Program-made: the position numbers and the translations under genes
The notes under the pieces: model-generated
Database searches by the model: none
Seen by the model: the letters and a program-made list of their open reading frames with translations, nothing else
What the model was told of the DNA's origin: nothing
Part shown: positions 22,885-33,149 of the stretch, one piece after another
Layout of the letters: the number at the start of each line of letters is the position of its first letter
Position numbering within the stretch: position 1 is the first letter of the stretch
NCBI GenBank assembly: GCA_030247885.1
Contig: JAPDRO010000020.1
Location: 310,001 to 374,000, forward strand
Direction: 5' to 3'
Length of the DNA stretch: 64,000 nucleotides
Origin: Taxawa tesnikishii (nom. ined.)
Taxonomy: Eukaryota > Ascomycota > Dothideomycetes > Dothideales

Positions 22885-24940
22885 TCACGCACCCGGAGGT
22901 GGTGGTGGAGGAGCATCTCCGGAAGGAGGCTGGGGTATATTAGGAGTGTCGTAGCCGTAGTGCAAATCGAAACTTACAGGTGGTGGCGGTGCATCGCCGC
23001 CAGGTGGGGAGGTGGTGGGCTTCCAGCATTGCCGTAGCCAGAAGCGCCCCATGGAGGTGGAGCAGCGCCGTAGCCGCTCTGATCGTAACCAGGAGCGCTG
23101 TAGCCATATCCATTGTATCCAGATTGTGGGGCCATCTGGGCATGGTTCTGCTGCTGCCAGGGGCAGCTCCTCCGTGTCCGCCGGATCCATAGCCGCCGCC
23201 ATAACCGCCGCCGCCGCCGTAATTATCGTACGAGCGACCGCCACCTCCGCCACCTCCGCCACTCTGCCATGGTGCTGGGCCACCGCCGGATCCTCCGTCA
23301 CGGTCACGGTTGGACTGCTGCCATGGAGCTGGTCCGCCAGTGGGTCCACGCTCCCAAGGCTTTGCGCCACCGCGACCACCGCGAGGAGCATCCATGTCAC
23401 CGCCGCCAGGTCCAGCTTCGATACGCGCTGGCGCACCTCCCGCCACACCACCAATATCCGCCATGAAAGCGGCCATGTCGGCAGAATCGGGGCCGGCTTC
23501 GATGCGACCAGCAGAACGTCCGCCGAAGCCTCCTCTGTCATTTCTCCAGTCCGCACCCCGTTGACGGTCGGGACAATCTCTGGCCATGTGACCGGCGTTT
23601 CCACAGACGCGACAGATGATGTTGGCGGTAAAGTTCCGCTGCTCGGGACAATCGTACTTGCGATGTCCAATCTGTCCACAGTTCTGACAAGCCTGATTCT
23701 CATCATCACGGAGGGTACCGTTGAGAGCAGCAAGTTCGCGGAGCTGGTTACGCTTGAGCTCATTCTGACCTTCAGGGATGGAGGCAGCCTGCAACAGAGT
23801 TAGAACGGGTGTAAATGGAGATATCAGGGCACAACTCACAGTCTCGATAACATTGTGCACAAGCTTCTTGGCCTTGTTAACCTTCTCTTCGGTATCTGCC
23901 ATGATCAGACAATGGAGGTCTTCTTCCTGGTTACTAGCGTGAGCGGCGTCAGATCGGCCTTTTCCTTCTTTGACGGAGCCTTTGCCTCGAATGGCAATCT
24001 TGGCACCAGATTCGGCCTCCATCTTCTTGAGCGTGTTACCACGAGGTCCAATAAGCAGGCCGACTGTTAGTAGTAGAAGAAGCTAGGTGTTAGTGTCTGC
24101 TAATCAATGGTTAAAGTGAAAAAGATGCGAACAAGCAAGCAAAGTGCGCTTCGGCATGCGATTGTTCATCGGACCTGCACAAGCGCGCCTTTGGGGAGGG
24201 AGGGAGGGGTAAGGTTAGAAGTTAGGGGTTAGCAAGCATACTGAAGTTAATCTCTGGATAGTCATTCACTGGAACATAGACCTTCTCCTGGGTCTTGGTT
24301 GGGCGCCTGTAGTCCGATGGGGGATGGTAGCCCGGGATGACCTTCATGGCCTTCTCAATCAACTTATGGCGCTCATCTTCGAGGCGTTTCTTGTAGCGGT
24401 ACTCGCGCGTGTTCACACGGCGACCAAAGTTATCGTACTGCGGAGGCGGCGAGGGAGATCTATAAACGCGGTTAGCAAGTGGAAGGATAGGGCGAGGTTG
24501 CCGGACGTACCTATCGCCTTCAGCTGGGACCACATCGTTGATCCTCAGTTTCTGGCTGATCTCCTCGATACGCAAATGCAGAGTGTACGCGTCGAGCTGC
24601 TCGCTCGTCATGTTGCCCAGTACGGCCGTTGGCAGGTTCATCAGGCCAGCAGCCTTGTTCTCGGTGGCCTCCCCCATCGGTTGCGCTTCTTCCTCTTCTT
24701 GGTGCCATCGGGATTCAGTTCTCTGACTGGACTACGACCTCTCTTCAAACCAGAGTCGCCATAACCTTCTTGGGGAGCAGTGTATGCATCGTCTTCGGCA
24801 GCAGGGCTCTCAGTATCACCGCCAAATCTGCGACGGTTTCCCTGTAATGTGTCAGTCGCACTTATGCAGATAGACAATGCGCTTGGACTTACCAGAGGGA
24901 TGTTGTTGCTGCCGGTTATTCCCTGGTTGCGCCACGCCAT
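22885..24940 (-). CDS. BBP: Branchpoint-bridging protein BBP/SF1 (three frame breaks)
   Basis: On the minus strand from 24940. Introns (plus coordinates): 24842-24894, 24460-24510, 24064-24241, 23789-23839 and a likely 22930-22977. Order: N-terminal helix-hairpin region (MTSEQLDAYTLHLRIEEISQ), SPSPPPQYDNFGRRVNTREYR, KH domain with GLLIGPRGNTLKKMEAESGA, QUA2-like region, two CCHC zinc knuckles (CQNCGQIGHRKYDC, CRVCGNAGHMARDC), and a Gly/Pro-rich tail with PAPWQ repeats. It binds the UACUAAC branch site and bridges it to the 5' splice site via U1 and Mud2/U2AF. The frame moves by -1 at a C5 run (24671-24675; restores NRWGEATENKAAGL), a G4 run (23160-23163; restores APWQQQNHAQMAP) and a G4 run (23006-23009; restores SPPPPPGGDAPPPP). 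The 178-nt intron splits the KH region and carries five CTAAC motifs. Confidence 0.93.
24064..24241 (-). promoter_or_regulatory. CTAAC-rich intron inside the BBP gene
   Basis: The longest BBP intron (178 nt). Minus-strand CTAAC motifs sit at 24228-24232, 24221-24225 and 24214-24218 (strict 7-nt spacing, just after the 5' splice site) and at 24089-24093 and 24066-24070 near the 3' end. CTAAC is the core of the BBP binding site, and about 0.2 would be expected by chance in this length. The last one ends two bases before the acceptor, too close to serve as a branch site; CACTAAC at 24089-24095 is the better candidate. Keeping the intron in the mRNA stops translation before the KH loop. Confidence 0.7.
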
Positions 24941-25453
24941 TTTTGCTGTCTGCCAGGTTGCTGCTGGTTAGGTTGATGCAAATGACAGCAGGTGCCTCAA
25001 AGGTGATGGAGGCACGGAGACGGAGATCCCTAGGCGGGAAAGTCTAGACAAACTCGCTTGCAATAAACTTTAGACGCCAAGCGTAGCACGACTCATGCGA
25101 ACCAGCAGCCAACAGACCAACACCCTCTCTAAACAGCGGTGGCACAGCATTAGCAGCATTAGGAACATCCATAGACCAGTGACCCAGTGACTCAGTTGCG
25201 GAAGTCCGCCAGCTCTGATTCTAGTAACAGAATACCTTTACGGCCGTTGCGCAAGTTCTACGAGTTGAAACAGCATGAGGACTGGTATCTCAACCTTGAT
25301 CGGGAGTATGTATATACAATTTACTGCGGAAATCCGCTTCAAAAAGCTCATCCTGCTTAGAAATAAGAGTGTGTTGTTTCCCGCGCTGGGATCTCCTTCC
25401 GGCATATATCTGTACCCATACACAAGAAATCTAACATTCCGATGTTTATCAAG
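24941..25453. promoter_or_regulatory. Divergent promoter region between BBP and GST genes
   Basis: About 510 bp separates the divergent start codons of BBP (minus) and the GST gene (plus). No further coding sequence was seen, and no specific factor site was identified. Confidence 0.5.
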
Positions 25454-26453
25454 ATGGCTGACCGTACACCAAACATCACACTCTATACCGGCCAATCGCC
25501 AAATGGAAACAAAATCTCCATTACGCTGGAAGAGCTTGGGTAGGTTGGTTTCGACGCGTTTCTCCTAGACATGACCCTATCAGACAGAGAACATACGTGA
25601 AGGTGTCTTACGAACTTCTGCTAATTTCATATAGCCTTCCGTACAAGGTGCGACAAATTGACATGAAGAGTAGCGAACAGAAGAGACCATGGTTCCTCGA
25701 AATCAACCCGAATGGTCGCATTCCGGCCATCACAGACACTCTCCCCGATGGCAAAGAGATTCGTATATTCGAATCAGGCAGCATCATGCAATATCTCGTC
25801 GCAGAGTACGACAAGGACTACAAGATCAGCTTCCCGCCAGGCACACAAGAGTACTATGAGGTCCGTTCCCACAAAAAAATATCAGAACAGCAGCGACTGA
25901 CGTGAGCACACAGATGAACAGTTGGCTCTTCTTTCTTAATGCCGGTATTGGTCCTATGCAAGGGCAGGCGAACCACTTCTTCCGTTACTGCCCTGAGAAA
26001 ATCCAATATGCCACGGATAGATATCAGAACGAAGTGAAGCGCTTGTACGGAGTTCTCGATAAACACCTCGCGGACTCAAAGCAGGACTATTTCGTTGCAA
26101 ACAAGTGCACGGTAAGCCACGGAATGCCGAAAGCACCTGTTCCATTTTGCAGCCGGCTAACGCTGAAACAGATCGCAGACATTGCCCATTGGGGGTGGGT
26201 TACGCTCTCCTTCTGGGCTGGCGTAAGTCTCGAGGAATTTCCTGCTCTCCATGCCTGGGAAGAACGCATGTGGGCTCGGGAAGCCACCAAGAAAGGCGCA
26301 AGCGTTCCTCAGCCGTACACCTTTAGAGACCTGACGAAAGAAGAGATGGAGAGGTTGGCGACGGCCGGTAGCGCGCTTGTGCAGAAGGGAATGAAGGAGG
26401 ATGCAGAGAAGAACGCCGAGCGTGCTCAAAATCCTACACAGAATAAGGTATGA
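25454..26453 (+). CDS. Glutathione S-transferase, Ure2/GstA-type
   Basis: Four exons (25454-25539, 25635-25860, 25914-26111, 26172-26453) join to 263 aa. An in-frame ATG 12 nt upstream (25442) is an alternative start. The N-terminal thioredoxin fold has YTGQSPNGNKISITLEELGLPY, then NPNGRIPAITD and the gamma-Glu-binding FESGSIMQYL, as in Ure2-like and bacterial YfcG/YghU-like GSTs. The helical C-terminal domain includes TIADIAHWGWV. It conjugates glutathione or acts as a disulfide-bond reductase in the cytosol. The prion-type Asn-rich head of yeast Ure2 is absent, so a nitrogen-regulator role is not implied. The third intron is 60 nt and its removal gives CTIADIAHW, the family's continuous motif. 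The C-terminal ~45 residues are a charged helix tail longer than usual. Confidence 0.9.
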
Positions 26454-27607
26454 CAGGCTGGTTGGCAGCAGGGCCGATCTCGTTTGTTCGTGAAGGCCAC
26501 GGTGTGTGACACACTAAAGCATATCTGGAGGCTCAATAGCAGTGTGTCTGTAGACTGCTTGAATACTCGCGCGGCGGTATGTTGGCGCAGCCCCTCAGAG
26601 CAGCCTGAAGGTTGTCAGATTTCCTCAGTGTAGAAGATCAATACCTACTGGCTCCGCTCACGCAACAGAGTATGTTGCGTAGAGAGGAGCCGCATTGACC
26701 AGTCATGCTTATCGTCAATACGCTCTTGCGGCTCTCCCACATACCTGAGCGTCCAAGTAGGCGAAGTGAAAGAATGACGACGTCGTGTGAACGACAAGAA
26801 TTGGTTGTCGTATTTTGAAACGCGGTGATGTCAAGTTGTGCGTTGTGTGGGTAAACGTGCGAATCGGAAGGCGTTTGTACCTTGCAGGACATCCATCGAG
26901 CTGAAGCAGCTAGTCGTGAGATTGACCTTCGGCTCTCCATCGGCGCTCCAGGGCTGCGTTTCAGGAACGCCATCCAACGAATAACAGCACCGCTACAGTT
27001 AAAACATCCCTGTTCGCATTCTCCATCATCTTCAGCCAACAGCCCAAAGGTTGTCGCATGCGAAAAGGGCTGGGCGCTTGCGCGATTTGTGAGTGGGAGT
27101 TTGATGAGACCCACGCGCTCACGTACGCCTTGTCCGCAAACGCAATCTGCTGGCCTGTAAGCTTTGATATGTGACCCTCTATCCGCGACGGGCCTGTTCT
27201 ATCCCGTGTGACATTCCTCGCCTCGCCTCTGGACTCTCACAGACCTTCGGTCGTCGTCGCCGTCGTCGTCGTCGTCGTCGCCTTCGTTCTACTTGCGTCG
27301 TCCACCTCTCGCGTGATCCTGCGACTTGCATCGTGAATCTTCTCTAACACAGCCCAGCGCTTCTTCACCTGTCCACGTCACAAGAGCCTGGTGCTTACTG
27401 AAGGTGCTCACCTTTTTACTTGGCGTTACGCCCTTCCACACTCGTTACCTCTGGAACCTGCCACTCTGCGCATAACAACCTAGTACTATTGCGACAATAG
27501 CCGGTGCTGGTCATTGGCAACACTCACCCTCCTGTAGCGGTTCCCTCACGCTCGTTTAGACATACACAGGGCTCGCAAAGCGAAAACATTCTACAAACAC
27601 CAGCAAC
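26454..27607. other. Intergenic region upstream of ferric reductase-like gene
   Basis: 1.15 kb with no supportable gene; it contains a TCG triplet microsatellite at 27251-27280 and the reductase leader. Confidence 0.5.
27251..27280. repeat. (TCG)n triplet microsatellite
   Basis: About ten TCG units interrupted by one CGCC step, located in non-coding DNA about 330 bp before the reductase start. Confidence 0.75.
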
Positions 27608-29443
27608 ATGCAGTTCAGTTGTCTGCCAGCTTTCGTCCTTCTGGCAAGGACCGTCGTCGCAGAGGGTGGAGGAGAAGAGGGTCCGTCGCCTGCAGACTTG
27701 AAGAATATCCAAATATCCAAGTGGCTAGGATGGACATGGGCTGCGATTGTCGGCTTCGTTCTCGTCTACCGCCTCGTTCTGGCGAGTATTCAGTATGGCC
27801 GAACCATCGCCTGCTTGGGCCTTGAGAAACAGGACTTCTTCAAGATGCCTTCCCAACATTACTCCATGGTCAAACGCTATATCCTAGACGCTCCTCTCTT
27901 CCGTAAGAGGCACAATCGTGAATTCCAACTCTCAGCCGCGATCAATGTTGGAACTCTTCCCAGCCGCCTCCAAACCATGTTCCTGTGTGGATACATTGGC
28001 ATGAACATTGCATTCTGCGTCATCAGCATCGACTGGTCTGGCAGCGCAAACGAAGTCGCAAGTGAGGTGCGCAACCGGACCGGAGTGTTGAGCGTCATGA
28101 ACATGCTTCCTCTCTTCCTGCTGGCCGGCCGGAACAACCCACTCATCTCTCTCCTGGATATCTCTTTCGACACATACAACATGATTCACCGCTGGATTGG
28201 CCGCATTGTCGTCTTGGAAGCGTTCGCTCACACCCTCGCATGGATGGTCAACAAGGTCAACACCGCCGGCTGGGCCGTAGTGGCAAAGTCGATGGCAAGC
28301 AGCCAGCTGATCATGACTGGCACCATCGGCACCTGCGCATTCCTCGCTATCCTCATTCAGTCTCCATCCGTCCTCCGTCACGCTTACTACGAGGTTTTCC
28401 TTCATGTTCACATCCTTCTTGCCGTTGTCGCCGTTGTTGCTGTCTGGATCCACTTGAACACCCTTCCACAGCAAGCGATTCTCCTCGGCGCAATTGCTAC
28501 CTGGATCGCTGAGCGGCTCATGCGTGTCTACCTGATTGTCCGCAACAACGTCGGCAGCAGTGGCACCAAGGCTGAAATCGAGGCTCTTCCGGGCGATGCC
28601 ATCCGCATCACTCTTAGACTTGCTCGTCCCTGGAAGTTCCGACCGGGTCAGCACGTTTACCTCTACATTCCATCGATCGGTTGGTGGACCAGCCATCCTT
28701 TCTCCCTAGCCTGGAGTGACGAAGAACGAGACGTGCGCGACGAAAAGGGTGGTCTGCCCGTGGACAGAAACGACGTCCTGGCGTTGCGCAAGACTACCAT
28801 GTCGCTCATCGTCAGACGCCGGACCGGCTTCACCGAACAACTGTGGAAGCGAGCGGAGAATTCGCCGCAGGGCAGATTCGTCACACGTGCAATCGTCGAA
28901 GGTCCCTACGGTAAGTTTATGAACAGAATTGACTGTATTTTACGCACTCGCTGACCCGTTCCCCAAGGTAACCAAAACCTGGGCTCCTACGGTACCGTCA
29001 TGCTCTTTGCGGCCGGTGTTGGCATCACTCACCAAGTGCCTCATGTACGCCAGCTCGTCGCGGCCTTCGCTGACGGCACATGCGCCACCCGCCGCGTCGT
29101 CCTGGTCTGGATCATCCAGTCGCCCGAACACCTCGAATGGATCCGTCCATGGATGACTGAAATCCTGGGCATGGAGAAGCGCCGCGATGTCTTGCGGATC
29201 CTCCTCTTTGTCACGCGTCCGAGAAGCACAAAGGAGATCCATTCTCCAAGCTCCAGCGTCCAGATGTTCCCCGGCAAGCCGGACGTCAGTGCTCTTGTCG
29301 AACAGGAGCAGCAAAAGCAGATCGGAGCCATGGCTGTCTCGGTCTGCGGTACCGGATCTCTCGGTGACGACGTTCGCCGGGCCGTCAGAGTTCGGTGCGA
29401 GAAGACAGAGATTGATTTTGTTGAGAACGCGTTTTCTTGGTAG
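27608..29443 (+). CDS. Ferric reductase-like transmembrane oxidoreductase (FRE/NOX family)
   Basis: Two exons (27608-28910, 28968-29443) encode 592 aa in an unbroken frame. An N-terminal signal-like segment ends near VVAEGG, then comes a first helix and the haem-binding ferric reductase domain. Paired His ligands are in IHRWIGRIVVLEAFAHTLAWM and FLHVHILLAVVAVVAVWIHLN. The FAD domain has RPGQHVYLYIP and HPFSLAW; the NAD(P)H domain has GPYGNQNLGSYGTVMLFAAGVGITH, split by the intron after the first Gly codon base, and ends with CGTGSLGDDVRRAVR. It moves electrons across the plasma (or vacuolar) membrane to reduce Fe(III) or Cu(II). There is no EF-hand, so this is not a calcium-regulated NADPH oxidase. 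I found no convincing GATA-type iron-regulator site in the promoter. Confidence 0.9.
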
Positions 29444-29740
29444 AAACTGGGAAACGTGGTTATGCAGAGTCGATCTCTGCCGGTTTTTACTATTGCAGCT
29501 AGGATGCTTTCTGCAACCACAAACACTGTCATGAGGATTGATGTATCGAACCTTTTCCGTTTATACAGGCAGGCCGGATGCATGGATTGCGCTTCCCTTT
29601 TCTGTTTATCTTCTCTTTCTTTCTTTCGTCGCTCCTTTCCAGGCTTCGTCATTCATTCCATAGACCCAATCGGTATAGAGCACCTTACCACTCTGCTTTG
29701 CGCCTGTCTGAAATCGAAACGTAAAGTGCAAATATCGGCT

Positions 29741-30243
29741 TCACTTCCTACCCTCCACCATGATGATGTGATAGCCCTCACTCGTCTTCGCCTCTCCCCA
29801 CTTCGGGTTCCCGGTCGTGCTGGGCTCGAGTTCGAACGCCACGTTCTCAAACTCTGGGAGCAGGCTTCCTTTCGTTTTCCACCCTAGCGAACCACCTAAG
29901 CTTCATGCGTTAGCATACTGTCCCCCATAGTCACCTAATCGTGATCGAGCCCTTCATTCTATGGTCCTTCCACTGCCGTCTCAACCGCCGACATCATCTG
30001 ATACGGCGCTTGCGGTTGACAAGCTACACTCACCCTGCCGTGCCTTGTCCTCAGAAAACTCCCGAGCCACTTCATCGAATTTGGTCCCAGCGTTTAGTTT
30101 TGCAAGCGCTTCTTCCTTTTCGAGTGCTTTGCGCATAGGATATGGCGCACGTTGATCGATTGTGCGCCTTTCTGCTTGCTACCGCCTTTCTCTGCGCCGG
30201 CTTCCTTGCCTTTCCCGCCCTTTCCGGCGTTTTTGGGTGCCAT
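29741..30243 (-). CDS. PIN4: Parvulin-type peptidyl-prolyl isomerase (Par14/Pin4-like; one frame break)
   Basis: On the minus strand from 30243. A Lys/Gly-rich basic head (MAPKNAGKGGKGKE...) precedes SINVRHILCAKHSK, the first strand of the parvulin fold with its active-site His. After restoring one A at a T4 run on the plus strand (30117-30120) the protein reads KKEEALAKLNAGTKFDEVAREFSEDKAR. A 138-nt intron (29896-30033) with a GCTAAC branch motif follows, then GGSLGWKTKGSLLPEFENVAFELE and a final SEGYHIIMVEGRK. The basic head plus a phosphate-independent fold is the human Par14/PIN4 pattern, linked to ribosome biogenesis and chromatin. Length is ~120 aa, as usual. Without the single-base repair the protein would end soon after SKRKKR, losing the fold, so I treat the gene as intact. 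The start codon is 256 bp from the divergent ALKBH6-like gene. Confidence 0.9.
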
Positions 30244-30499
30244 GATGGATTAGATACCTCCTGGCGAAAGTGGTATTGCTATATAGTCATATAGCAGGAA
30301 ACATCGCACTCGCCGCCAACGTTCCCGTCCTCGGAAGCCAGCAGATCATGCATCTAATCTAATCTAGATTGTTCCATCACCCTCCCCAAAACAACCCTTG
30401 TCACCTTGTTGTCTTTCAACGCTCTGCAACAACCGTGATATCTGACAGATTCGGTACTTGGGAGAAAAACACAGTCTTGCGCTCACTTGAAGGGAGCCC
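30244..30499. promoter_or_regulatory. Short divergent promoter between PIN4-like and ALKBH6-like genes
   Basis: 256 bp between divergent start codons must contain both core promoters. Confidence 0.5.
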
Positions 30500-31321
30500 A
30501 TGATGGCTGCCGAATCAGTAATGTCCACGCGTCTAGGGAGCTCCCGCATCGCCGCTTTACCAGATGCCATGTACTACATACCCAACTTTATCACCTCAGA
30601 AGAAGAAGCACACATTGTGCAAAAGGCACGACGAGAGGCACTAAAATCAAGCGCCTTTACGCTTCGCCTCCAGCCTTCAAGATGCTAACAACAACGGGGA
30701 TCAGTAGATACCAGAGAATCGTTGGATCACGCTCTCACACCGTCGACTCCAAGCCCATCCCTCCACCTTGTCCAAATCAAACACACTGCTAGACTCTCCT
30801 CTCCCTGCCTGGCTCTCGGACCCGATTCTATCACGCTTCAAGGACTTGGGGCTGTGGGAGGATAGCCCGCACAATGCACCTAATCACGTCCTGCTGAACG
30901 AATACAAACCCGGCGAGGGCATCATGCCGCACGAAGATGGCGGCGCGTACTGGCCGATCGTGGCAACGGTCAGCCTGAACGCGAGCCTAGTACTGGACGT
31001 TTACGACAAGCGGAAAGAGGAAGATGCTTCGAGCGCCCAAGCCTCGTCGGCAAAACCAAACTACCGGATTCTGCAAGAGCCTAGGTCTTTGTTGATCACA
31101 ACGGGCTCCGCTTACAAGGACCTCATGCATGGCATAGCGGAAGTCGAGGTCGATGAAGACTTGAATGCGGAAACGGTGGCCAATTGGGATCTGCTGGGCG
31201 ATGGCGACGTCTTCGTCAAGCAGGGGGTAGGAATATCAGGCATACAAGGACCAGCTTGACGTACAGGGACGTGCTCAAGGTTTCCAAAGCTGGCACGCGG
31301 ATACTGGGGAAGAGAGCCTAA
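30500..31321 (+). CDS. ALKBH6-like 2-oxoglutarate/Fe(II) dioxygenase (GC-AG intron, one frame break)
   Basis: Exon 1 (30500-30625) ends AMYYIPNFITSEEEAHIVQK. Exon 2 starts at 30708 with IPENRWITLSHRRLQAHPSTL; the junction matches the AlkB-homologue-6 family best if the intron is 30626-30707, with a GC donor, a TGCTAAC branch site and a TAG acceptor. A GT donor 9 nt upstream is possible but drops three conserved residues. The jelly-roll core includes APNHVLLNEYKPGEGIMPHEDG, with His and Asp of the iron triad, and the third His is expected near DLMHGIAE. The frame moves by -1 at a G5 run (31223-31227); restoring one G leads to RTSLTYRDVLKVSKAGTRILG, the conserved end with its 2OG-binding Arg, and a stop at 31321. 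ALKBH6 substrates are poorly defined; nucleic acid demethylation or repair is inferred from the family. Confidence 0.86.
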
Positions 31322-31392
31322 ACTGTCTTGTCGTATGAATCGGTAGTGGTGGGACCCGGATTTTGGGCATCGATCACACATGCTCGTCCGAG

Positions 31393-32028
31393 CTATGCTA
31401 CTGGAAGCGGTCCCGTAGTCGCATGAGGAGACCTTTGTGCCACGACAAGAACCACTGGCCAGGTGTACGAAGTTGAGCCGCCTGCGGGCTTTATCCCATC
31501 TGTTTGCGCTCTCGATCTGCAATAACGTCCTTTCCAGCACAACTCATTCTCAATATCGTCGCGGCACAGAATCAAGCTTCTACCTCCAAAGTCCCTTCCT
31601 CTTTGCTTACCAAACGAATCCACCTTCTGCTCACCACAGTCTTCACCGACAAATCTCGTCCGCTGATCGAACTCGCGCACGCGTCCCATACTCCGCAAAT
31701 GTATCCGGTCCGTTTCGTTGGCATCCCAACAGAGCGCTCCGTTCGTTCCTCTGGCTCGCTGCCATTCCCGGCGGCGCGGGCGCAGTTTTCCCCGTGTGTC
31801 TCTTCGTCCGCTTCCCTCAATCTGCCTCCCGATTCCCCCTTCGTATCGTTTCCAAGTCTTCCGGTAGTCTTTATACAAGAATCTGAGGAGCAAGAACAGG
31901 AGGTACCCAACTGCGACGATGGCGTAGATGAAGCAGATGAATAAGGGTAAAAAGAGGATAAGGAAGAACCGTTCGAGATCTTTTGAAATACGAATAGGAG
32001 AGGGTTGTTCGTTTGAATTTTGTGGCAT
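31393..32028 (-). CDS. Hypothetical single-pass membrane protein
   Basis: An open frame of 211 aa on the minus strand, convergent with the ALKBH6-like gene. Residues ~20-50 form a strongly hydrophobic helix (FFLILFLPLFICFIYAIVAV) followed by a basic stretch (KDYRKTWKRYE), so the tail should lie on the cytosolic side. The rest is rich in Arg and Gly with no recognised domain. A second minus-strand frame overlaps it, so the true C-terminus may be shorter or cross frames. I do not recognise a family. The membrane segment is the only real support for coding. Confidence 0.35.
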   Translation of the reverse strand: MPQNSNEQPSPIRISKDLERFFLILFLPLFICFIYAIVAVGYLLFLLLRFLYKDYRKTWKRYEGGIGRQIEGSGRRDTRGKLRPRRREWQRARGTNGALCWDANETDRIHLRSMGRVREFDQRTRFVGEDCGEQKVDSFGKQRGRDFGGRSLILCRDDIENELCWKGRYCRSRAQTDGIKPAGGSTSYTWPVVLVVAQRSPHATTGPLPVA

Positions 32029-32105
32029 TTTGGCACATTCAGGGGATGTGCAATGCTACGGAAGGAGGATACTGACAGGATGATTTTATAAAATGGTGGC
32101 CTGAA

Positions 32106-32123
32106 GGGGGGGGGGGGGGGGGG
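32106..32123 (+). repeat. Poly-G tract (18 nt)
   Basis: An uninterrupted run of 18 G on the plus strand, a candidate G-quadruplex or polymerase slippage site. Confidence 0.9.
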
Positions 32124-32973
32124 TTTACTGTCCGCCGGTGCCTGGTAGGATGCGGGTAGTTTGGTGGCCCGATGATGTTGATTACACGCCGGGCGACAAT
32201 CCCGATACAAGTCTTCCGTGAAATATGAACGAATCGATGCCTCAAACATCCACAGACAGACCGCTTTCAATGGCCAGTATGGATTGACGGCGTTCGATAG
32301 AGGACACCACCATAAGCACCGGACTGATCCGACCAACATCCACACCTTCCTCAAACAATCGATCCCGCCCAAGGATGACTCGAGGGTTCCCTCGCAACCT
32401 GGAAGCAGCAGAGCTTAGCTTATAGATCCACCCCTAACCACACTACCGTAGGCGGTGTGGGGTTGAGCCTGCTGGCAAAATTCCTCCCCATACCTACATG
32501 TACGCAGGAGGACTGACACGGCGGCGGCGAGCGGGCAGGCGGGCTAGCTAGCTAGCTGTTCTGTACACATGGGTAACTTGGCTCAAGCAGCCAGCCCCGT
32601 AGCTGCCAGATTGCTTTGCTAACAAAAGCACGCTCGGAGCTGCAATGAGGAAGTCACGGGCAAACCTCGTTTTAACGGGTTATGGTATGGTGGACCGGGT
32701 ATATGGCTCCTTTCGAGACCAGCAGGGAGGCTGATCTGCGAAATGGGGCCGATGGCGAGACATCTTGGGGGTTTGCATCGGAGCCGCTCTTGATAGGCTG
32801 TGCGAGATTTGCAGCGTACGTATGGAAGAAGAATGGTGAGATTTCGACGAATCTATGTTCATCGGGACCCGGTGCCAGCGAAAGCGGTCAGGTTGGCATG
32901 ACAGGATTTCCTCCTGTTGCCGTGACTGCAACTACTGGGGTAGTCTAGTAGGTATTGGAACGTTGGGTTTTCA

Positions 32974-32989
32974 CCCCCCCCCCCCCCCC
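32974..32989 (+). repeat. Poly-C tract (16 nt)
   Basis: An uninterrupted run of 16 C, complementary to the G18 tract 850 bp upstream; the two form a widely spaced inverted pair. Confidence 0.9.
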
Positions 32990-33149
32990 TTGACGAGGGC
33001 AATCAAAGAACTACGACTGGGCGCAAACACTTTGGCACCGTTTTATCCAAACCACCTGCGCCGTGAACATACACATCGGTCCATCGTCCCTCAATCCCTT
33101 ATCCTTTATCCTCAATCCCCTTCCGATACCTCGTCCTCCCGCTCGCATT

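Larger units (their letters stand above)
32029..33149. other. Gene-free block bounded by G18 and C16 tracts
   Basis: No coding sequence was recognised. It includes the homopolymers at 32106-32123 and 32974-32989, a GCTA-type short repeat around 32546-32560, and a small inverted repeat near 32438-32461 (CCACAC...GTGTGG). Confidence 0.5.

Noticed and set aside
26638-27114. 158-codon minus-strand open frame in the spacer upstream of the ferric reductase
   Set aside because: No motif, no introns, no favourable codon pattern; chance open frame.
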